Assembly: GCA_964547645.1 (NCBI GenBank)
Contig: CAZJOM010000010.1
Span: forward strand, 5,881-69,880
Direction of reading: 5' to 3'
Source of the DNA: SZUA-430 sp964547645
GTDB lineage: Bacteria; Pseudomonadota; Alphaproteobacteria; Micropepsales; Micropepsaceae
DNA length: 64,000 bases
Below the pieces are notes generated by a model. The model searched no databases and was not told the DNA's origin. It saw only the letters and a list, made by a program, of their open reading frames with translations. Within the stretch, counting starts at the first letter, position 1; each line of letters opens with the position of its first letter. Made by a program: the position numbers and the translations under genes. This document shows, piece after piece, positions 59,120 through 64,000 of the stretch.

Positions 59120-59262
59120 GGGATGCCTCATTCGCTTGTGTTGTCGCACCCAGGCATAGGACGAACGATGGCAGGCGGCAAGTGCGACCACCGAGGCTAT
59201 GATCGTTGCCAACTTCTCAGAGGTTGGCATCGGTTGTAGGGTGCTGAAAACGGGGTAGGAGA

Positions 59263-60756
59263 ATGAGCTTGGGCAGGCTTCTTTTGTCGGCATTGCTGCT
59301 CGTCGCGGGGCTTGCGGCGGTGGTCGTCGGGCGGGCCTTGATGGTGCCCGCGTATCAGGCGCCGACCGTGGCGCCTCCTTCTTCGCGGTTCGAGGCGAAG
59401 GTGGTGGCGGGACATCTCGCCGAGGCGGTGAAGTTTCGTACGGTTTCGTGGCAGCCCGGTGCGCCGGTGGAGGACGTGGCGGCAAGTCACGCGGCATTCA
59501 TTGCGTTTCGCGATTGGATCGCTTCGACCTATCCGCAGTTCTCAAAAGTGGCGACGCGCGAGATCGTCTCCGACTACAGCCTGCTCTTCACCTGGGCGGG
59601 GTCTGATCCGTCGCTGAAGCCGGCGTTGCTCATGTCGCACATGGATGTGGTTCCGGTCGTTCCCGGTAGCGAGGCGAACTGGACTCATGATGCATTCGGC
59701 GGCGAAATCGCCGACGGCTTTGTTTGGGGCCGCGGTACGGTCGATACAAAGAACGGCATCATCGGAATGTTGGAAGCGGCCGAGATGCTGATCGGCAGAG
59801 GTTTTCAGCCGAAGCGGACGATCCTGTTCGCGTTTGGCCACGACGAAGAGATCGGCGGAGGCGATGGCAATGCCAAGATTGCCGCGCTTCTCGCCGAACG
59901 CAAAATTGAGCTTGAATTTGTGAATGACGAGGGCGGCGTGGTGACGCGCGGCGTGATCGACGGCGTCCAGGCGCCGATCGCGATGCTTGGCGTCGCAGAG
60001 AAGGGCTTTCTGACGTTGGAGTTGACGGCGCACAGCCCGGGCGGGCATTCCTCCGCGCCGGTGCCCTTTGACGAAACGGCGATCGGTCGCTTGACGCGCG
60101 CACTGCAGCGGCTTGGGCATGCGCCGTTCGAAAGCGGGCTAGATGCGAGCGGGCGTGAAGCGGCCACGATGATGGCACCGGCGATGAGCTTTCCGCGCCG
60201 CGTCGTCGTCGCGAACCTGTGGCTGTTCGAGCCGTTGGTCGCGCGCGCAATGGAGGCGTCACCCGGCAGTGCCGCCGCACTGCACACGACGATCTCGCCG
60301 ACGATCATCGGCGGCGGGGTCAAAGAAAACGTGCTGCCGCCGGAAGCGAAGGCGACCGTCAATTTCCGAATTCATCCGCGCGACACCGTGGCCGGCGTGA
60401 TTGCGCATGTGCGGCGGGCGATCGACGACGACAAGGTGGATGTTAAGGTCGGCACGGCCCGCGAGCCCTCGCCGGTCTCGGACACGAAGGGGCCGCAGTA
60501 TGCCGCGATCAAACGTGCGCTCGAAACGGTGTTTCCCGATGCGATCGTCGTTCCAAATCTTGTCGTTGCGGGCACGGATTCCCGGTACTACTTCCCGCTG
60601 ACGAAGAACGTATTCCGGATTGTGCCAAGTGAGTTAGGACGAGGGGACATCGAGCGCATCCACGGCACGAACGAGCGAATATCGGTCGAGGGGATCGGCC
60701 GGATCGCCGATTTCTACTACACGCTGATGACGACGATGGATGAGCCGGAGAAGTAG
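59263..60756 (+). CDS. M20-family metallo-carboxypeptidase, membrane-anchored or exported
   Basis: A 497-residue protein with an N-terminal hydrophobic helix (LLLSALLLVAGLAAVVVG). M20 motifs: LLMSHMDVVPV (metal His and catalytic Asp), VWGRGTVDTKNGI (bridging Asp), GHDEEIGGGDGN (catalytic and metal Glu), FVNDEGG and HSPGGHSSAP in the dimerisation domain. It resembles Gly-X carboxypeptidase (CPS1)-type enzymes that trim peptides or N-acyl amino acids. Its stop directly abuts the stop of the convergent synthetase gene. Confidence 0.88.
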   Translation: MSLGRLLLSALLLVAGLAAVVVGRALMVPAYQAPTVAPPSSRFEAKVVAGHLAEAVKFRTVSWQPGAPVEDVAASHAAFIAFRDWIASTYPQFSKVATREIVSDYSLLFTWAGSDPSLKPALLMSHMDVVPVVPGSEANWTHDAFGGEIADGFVWGRGTVDTKNGIIGMLEAAEMLIGRGFQPKRTILFAFGHDEEIGGGDGNAKIAALLAERKIELEFVNDEGGVVTRGVIDGVQAPIAMLGVAEKGFLTLELTAHSPGGHSSAPVPFDETAIGRLTRALQRLGHAPFESGLDASGREAATMMAPAMSFPRRVVVANLWLFEPLVARAMEASPGSAAALHTTISPTIIGGGVKENVLPPEAKATVNFRIHPRDTVAGVIAHVRRAIDDDKVDVKVGTAREPSPVSDTKGPQYAAIKRALETVFPDAIVVPNLVVAGTDSRYYFPLTKNVFRIVPSELGRGDIERIHGTNERISVEGIGRIADFYYTLMTTMDEPEK

Positions 60757-62307
60757 TTACACGCGACTCTTTCGACCTTCCCAAAACGGCTTGCGGAGGT
60801 CGCGTTTGAGAATCTTGCCGGAGCCGGTGCGGGGGATTTCGGTTAGGTAGGAGATTGAGCGCGGGACTTTGTAGCCGGCTAGGTGCTCGCGGGCGTAGGC
60901 GGTGATTTGGTCTTTGGTGAGCTTGACGCCGGGTCGGACGACGACGATGGCGTGAACGGCCTCGCCCCATTCTTCGTCGGGGATGCCGAACACCGCGACG
61001 TCGTTGATGTCGGGATGCGTTTCGAGGGCGGCTTCGATTTCGGCGGGGTAGATGTTTACGCCGCCGGAGATGATCATGTCCTTCTTGCGGTCGCAGATGT
61101 AGTAGAAGCCTTCCTCGTCAAAGGTCGCGATGTCGCCGACGGTCTGCCAGCCGTCGCGGCGGTCGGCCATGAACTTGTCGTGTGCCTTGTGATAGGTCGA
61201 GAACATGTTGGCACTTTTCACGTAGAGTTCGCCTTCGGTATTCGGTGTCGAGACGACGTTGCCGTTGTCATCAAAGAGGCGGATTTCTACGCCCGGCGCG
61301 GCTCTGCCGCAGGAACCGGGTTTCGACAGCTGGTGTTCGGGGCGAAGCACTGTGTTCACGCCGAGTTCGGTCGAGCCATAGACCTCGAACAGCGACAGTT
61401 TGGGGAAGCGCGAGAGGTAGAGCTGCTTGAGCGCGTAAGACCATGGCGCTGCGTTCGCGACCATGCGGGCCATTGAAGAGACATCGTAGCGTTTGAACGT
61501 CGCTTCGGGGAGTTGGCAGATGCGGCGGATCGGCGTGGGCGCGGCGAACGTTGTCGTCACGCGGTATTTTTGGACGAGGCGCAGCCAATCTTCTTCGTCA
61601 TATTTGTGCTGTAGAACGGCGGTGTTGCCGAGCCGGTGGGCTGTCGTCAAGAAGCCGCCGGGGCCGGAGTGATACAGCGGGCCTGTTGTGATGTAGACGT
61701 CACTTTCGACGTAACCGATCTCGTTCCACAGCGCGAGCGATTGCGCCGGGTTGCCGAGCGAGGAACGCACGGCGCCTTTTGGTTTGCCGGTCGTGCCGGA
61801 TGTGTAGATCATCGTCATCGGTTCGAGGGGCGGGCCGTCCGTTTCGACCGGCGTGATGGCGTGCGCTTGCAAGAGTGGTTCCACCCGCTTTTGGCCTTCG
61901 GCTGCTGGGCCGTCGAAGATAAGGATGTCGCGAACCTTCGGGGTGTCCTTGCGGATCTTGGCGAAGAAGTCGGCGAACTCGGTGTCCGCGAAAACAACGA
62001 CGGCATCGGAGTTGTCTACGACGTAGGTCGCTTCGTCCGGGGTCAGGCGGTAGTTGAGGGGGACTCCGACGGCGCCGATCTTTCTGACTGCGTTCGACAT
62101 GGCGACCAGCCAGCAGGAGTTCTGGCCGCAGGAAACAATCCGGTCCTTTGGCTGCACGCCAAGGCTGATCAATAGGCGGGCCAGGCGATTGGCGTTTGCC
62201 TCGAGCTCAGCAAACGTCCAGTTCACGATTGGGCCGCCGGGCCGGTCGTCGATTAGAGCGGTCTTGGTGCCCAGCCGGGCGGCTAGGTCGGTCAGAACGT
62301 CGGTCAT
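60757..62307 (-). CDS. Acyl-CoA synthetase (AMP-binding enzyme)
   Basis: A 516-residue ANL-superfamily ligase. Motif A3 is TMIYTSGTTGKPKGAV (about residue 165), then FEVYGSTELG, GWQTVGDIATFDEEGFYYICDRKKDMIISGGVNIYPAEIE, and the C-terminal catalytic Lys in RTGSGKILKRDLR. It activates a carboxylic acid to the acyl-CoA; the pattern fits fatty or aromatic acids. Its substrate is not visible. ATG 62307 opens with MTDVLTDLAARLG; the longer frame to 62526 lacks similarity. Confidence 0.9.
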   Translation of the reverse strand: MTDVLTDLAARLGTKTALIDDRPGGPIVNWTFAELEANANRLARLLISLGVQPKDRIVSCGQNSCWLVAMSNAVRKIGAVGVPLNYRLTPDEATYVVDNSDAVVVFADTEFADFFAKIRKDTPKVRDILIFDGPAAEGQKRVEPLLQAHAITPVETDGPPLEPMTMIYTSGTTGKPKGAVRSSLGNPAQSLALWNEIGYVESDVYITTGPLYHSGPGGFLTTAHRLGNTAVLQHKYDEEDWLRLVQKYRVTTTFAAPTPIRRICQLPEATFKRYDVSSMARMVANAAPWSYALKQLYLSRFPKLSLFEVYGSTELGVNTVLRPEHQLSKPGSCGRAAPGVEIRLFDDNGNVVSTPNTEGELYVKSANMFSTYHKAHDKFMADRRDGWQTVGDIATFDEEGFYYICDRKKDMIISGGVNIYPAEIEAALETHPDINDVAVFGIPDEEWGEAVHAIVVVRPGVKLTKDQITAYAREHLAGYKVPRSISYLTEIPRTGSGKILKRDLRKPFWEGRKSRV

Positions 62308-62403
62308 GGGCGGAGCTCGTGTTAGAATGGCGTGACCAGACGATGTTGCCGTGTGGACGCGTCCAATGCAATCGAGCTTGCGGCATGAGGAGGTGCTTTG
62401 ACG

Positions 62404-62856
62404 ATGCTGCTTTTGCGGCCGGTCTTGAAGCCGGACAACAACAAGCTTGATGAGGCGTACGAAGTTGCCGCCGATGTGACGCGGGTTGTGGGGACGACCA
62501 AGATCGTTGTGCCCCGCTTTTTCCAATATGACGGGTCAAGCTTGCCGGTTGCTGCGTGGCCTATCTTCGGCACGCCGTTCAGCCCGCATTTGATGGGGGC
62601 GTCGGTGTTCCACGATTGGATCTATCACACGCATCAAGTGGCTAAGAAAACCGCCGACCGGTTGTTTCATCAGATGCTGATGGAAGACGGTGTCGATGAG
62701 GCGCGGGCGTGGTTGATGAAGACTGCTGTCCAGGACTTTGGCGATGCGTCGTGGAAGAACGATGCGCAGGATCGAGCCTACATCGCGGGGTTGACACAGC
62801 GCATTGTGGCTGATGGCCGTAGGCCTGCTGACTATGGCTTGCCGCCCAAGATCTGA
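62404..62856 (+). CDS. DUF1353-family protein
   Basis: A 150-residue protein preceded by GAGGAGGTG seven bases before ATG 62404. It has the DUF1353 pattern: VVPRFFQYDGSSLPVAAWPIFGTPFSPHLMGASVFHDWIYHTH and ADRLFHQMLMEDGVDEARAWLMKTAVQDFG, with conserved His/Asp residues suited to a catalytic or metal site. DUF1353 genes are common in phages, near tail or lysis genes, but no other phage gene adjoins this one. It may be a domesticated phage gene. Confidence 0.8.
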   Translation: MLLLRPVLKPDNNKLDEAYEVAADVTRVVGTTKIVVPRFFQYDGSSLPVAAWPIFGTPFSPHLMGASVFHDWIYHTHQVAKKTADRLFHQMLMEDGVDEARAWLMKTAVQDFGDASWKNDAQDRAYIAGLTQRIVADGRRPADYGLPPKI

Positions 62857-62894
62857 GCGATTGACTTGCTGGGGTTGATCGCGATCTTGAGCGG

Positions 62895-64000
62895 ATGAGA
62901 TATGCTCTCTTTGGCTTGATCTTTGTGGTCGTCGGTTGGTCTGCGCGCGCCAGCGATACGGACTTTGACGTCCTTTCATATGATGTACGGTTGCAGCCCG
63001 ACTTTGTCGCGCAGACGATCTCGGGTGTCGAGGTTGTGCGCTTCAAGAGCCTCGCGGCCGGGCTCGACCGGATATCATTTACGGCGAACACGCTTGCTAT
63101 CACGGCCTCTATCGACGGGGCGGAGATGGTTGCGAGTGAGGTTGCCGGCGACCGTCTCGTGTTTCGTTTGCCGAAGGCGATGCGAAAGGGGCAGGTGGCG
63201 CGGCTCTTGATCAGCTTCATGGGTGCCGCGCCGAAGGGCCTTGTGTTTAACGGCGAGACGGTGCGTTCGACGTACGCCGTCTGCGACTACATGATCTGCG
63301 ACTACGAGCGGCCGGGTGATAAGGCGGCGTTGAAATTTGAGGTTGTGCAGCCGAAGGGGCGAGACGCCGTTGCGCCGGGGCAGCGGTTGTCGGTTGCCGG
63401 GTTAGGAGGGTTTGAGGCTTGGCGTTGGCGCTCCGCCGTGCCGAAGTCGGCTTATCTGTTTGGTTTTGCGGCGGGTGACTTTCGTCGTGTTTCCGTTGAT
63501 GCGGGGCGACCGGCATTGGATGTACTGACCACCGCCGTGCCCGACGAGCGCGTGCGCGCTATGTTTGCCGACACGCGGCAGATGCTCTTGTTCTTTGAAG
63601 CGAAGACAGGTGTTCCGTTTCCCGGTGTGAGCTACACGCAGGTTTTGGTGGAGGACAGCGAGGCACAAGAGGCGGCGTCGCATTCGACGATCGGTTTGGA
63701 CGAGATTTCGCCGATCTTGACCGATCCGCACGAAGATTGGGTGATCGCGCACGAGTTGGCTCATCAATGGTGGGGCAACGCAGTTACGTGTGCCGATTGG
63801 CGTGAGCTTTGGCTCAACGAGGGACTCACCGTCTTCATGGTGGCCGCCTACAAAGAGCAACGCTGGGGGCGCGCGGACTATGAGCGCGAATTGGCGCTGG
63901 CGAACAAGCGCTGGGCGGCCGCGAAAGAGCAGGGGTTTGATGTGCCGCTCAGTTGGAGCGGGACCTATCCGTCGTTGAAGCTGAAACGTGCGATGGCTTA
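62895..64000 (+). CDS. M1-family (aminopeptidase N-like) metallopeptidase, 3' end beyond the window
   Basis: From ATG 62895 the frame is open to the last base (368 codons). It has a signal peptide (ALFGLIFVVVGWSARA), the M1 N-terminal beta domain and the gluzincin site IAHELAHQWWGNAV (His, Glu, His) with the third ligand in LWLNEGLTVFMV. The usual exopeptidase motif GAMEN is not seen; the corresponding stretch is EDSEAQEAASHSTIG, which keeps a Glu but lacks the rest. It may therefore cut something other than free N-termini. The C-terminal domain is outside the window. Confidence 0.85.
   Translation, partial: MRYALFGLIFVVVGWSARASDTDFDVLSYDVRLQPDFVAQTISGVEVVRFKSLAAGLDRISFTANTLAITASIDGAEMVASEVAGDRLVFRLPKAMRKGQVARLLISFMGAAPKGLVFNGETVRSTYAVCDYMICDYERPGDKAALKFEVVQPKGRDAVAPGQRLSVAGLGGFEAWRWRSAVPKSAYLFGFAAGDFRRVSVDAGRPALDVLTTAVPDERVRAMFADTRQMLLFFEAKTGVPFPGVSYTQVLVEDSEAQEAASHSTIGLDEISPILTDPHEDWVIAHELAHQWWGNAVTCADWRELWLNEGLTVFMVAAYKEQRWGRADYERELALANKRWAAAKEQGFDVPLSWSGTYPSLKLKRAMA

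Noticed and set aside
62404..62856. DUF1353 gene as evidence of a second prophage
   Set aside because: The family is common in phages, but both neighbours are ordinary chromosomal enzymes and no other phage gene is near.
1..64000. CRISPR arrays, rRNA, tRNA, complete insertion sequences
   Set aside because: Reading both strands I saw no direct-repeat/spacer series, no rRNA or tRNA-like stretches and no transposase or integrase frames.

Overview
The window is GC-rich, gene-dense bacterial DNA that looks alphaproteobacterial. The signs are a GcrA-type regulator, a BchE of the form known from purple non-sulfur alphaproteobacteria, PleC/DivJ-like hybrid-free histidine kinases, a RibB with a dead RibA-like tail, and the ATP-grasp/alpha-E/transglutaminase operon. 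I cannot name a genus. A run of exactly 100 N (53177-53276) shows a scaffolded draft assembly. I saw no rRNA, tRNA, CRISPR array or complete insertion sequence, and no gene-free stretch longer than about 300 bases.

Layout. 1-3540: a tandem-duplicated SDH/ClpP-fold protein, a membrane-anchored unknown and a pentapeptide-repeat protein. 3529-8137: an arsenic island. One strand carries arsR-arsI-TauD dioxygenase-arsC-aquaporin-MFS with overlapping genes, and arsN2 runs divergently. The arsR promoter and a 24-bp palindrome covering its -10 box and start codon are visible. 8193-17502: small exported proteins, an EF-hand lipoprotein, an amidase, a PAN/Apple-like membrane protein with a partner gene, a Nu-class GST, a CapA-like phosphoesterase, a degenerate EAL-like protein and an MHS transporter. 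17524-22336: a lone bchE between two S12 serine hydrolases. 22485-25422: an operon of GMC oxidoreductase, glyoxalase I and alpha/beta hydrolase. 25570-37023: an RND/MMPL exporter, a beta-barrel protein, chorismate mutase-purU, a histidine kinase, a GNAT, a MetX-like hydrolase, an OmpW/Opa-like protein, endonuclease I, and an Asp/Glu racemase with a D-cysteine desulfhydrase-type enzyme.

37202-50620: RibBX with an N-terminal helix-turn-helix, an SDR, a metallo-beta-lactamase-fold protein, a GNAT remnant, MAPEG, two AraC regulators, the ATP-grasp/alpha-E/transglutaminase operon, a three-PAS histidine kinase and an exported protein with two copies of a cysteine-containing domain. 50741-53439: a phage-like control module. 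It holds a CI/LexA-like repressor with a tiny membrane protein behind it, a divergent and apparently leaderless 81-residue protein, two strong hairpins, a GcrA-like protein and a DUF6362-like protein cut by the assembly gap. 53598-64000: a chemoreceptor, cytochrome c', exported proteins, a rhomboid protease, DUF3237, DUF1993, an M20 peptidase, an acyl-CoA synthetase, DUF1353 and an M1-family peptidase that runs off the end.

The part most likely to hold new biology is the arsenic operon. A TauD-type Fe(II)/2-oxoglutarate dioxygenase is translationally locked between a C-As lyase-type ArsI and arsenate reductase, which suggests oxidative processing of an organoarsenical. The phage-like module and the HTH-RibB fusion come next. 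All functions are read from motifs and family knowledge; nothing was searched or computed.
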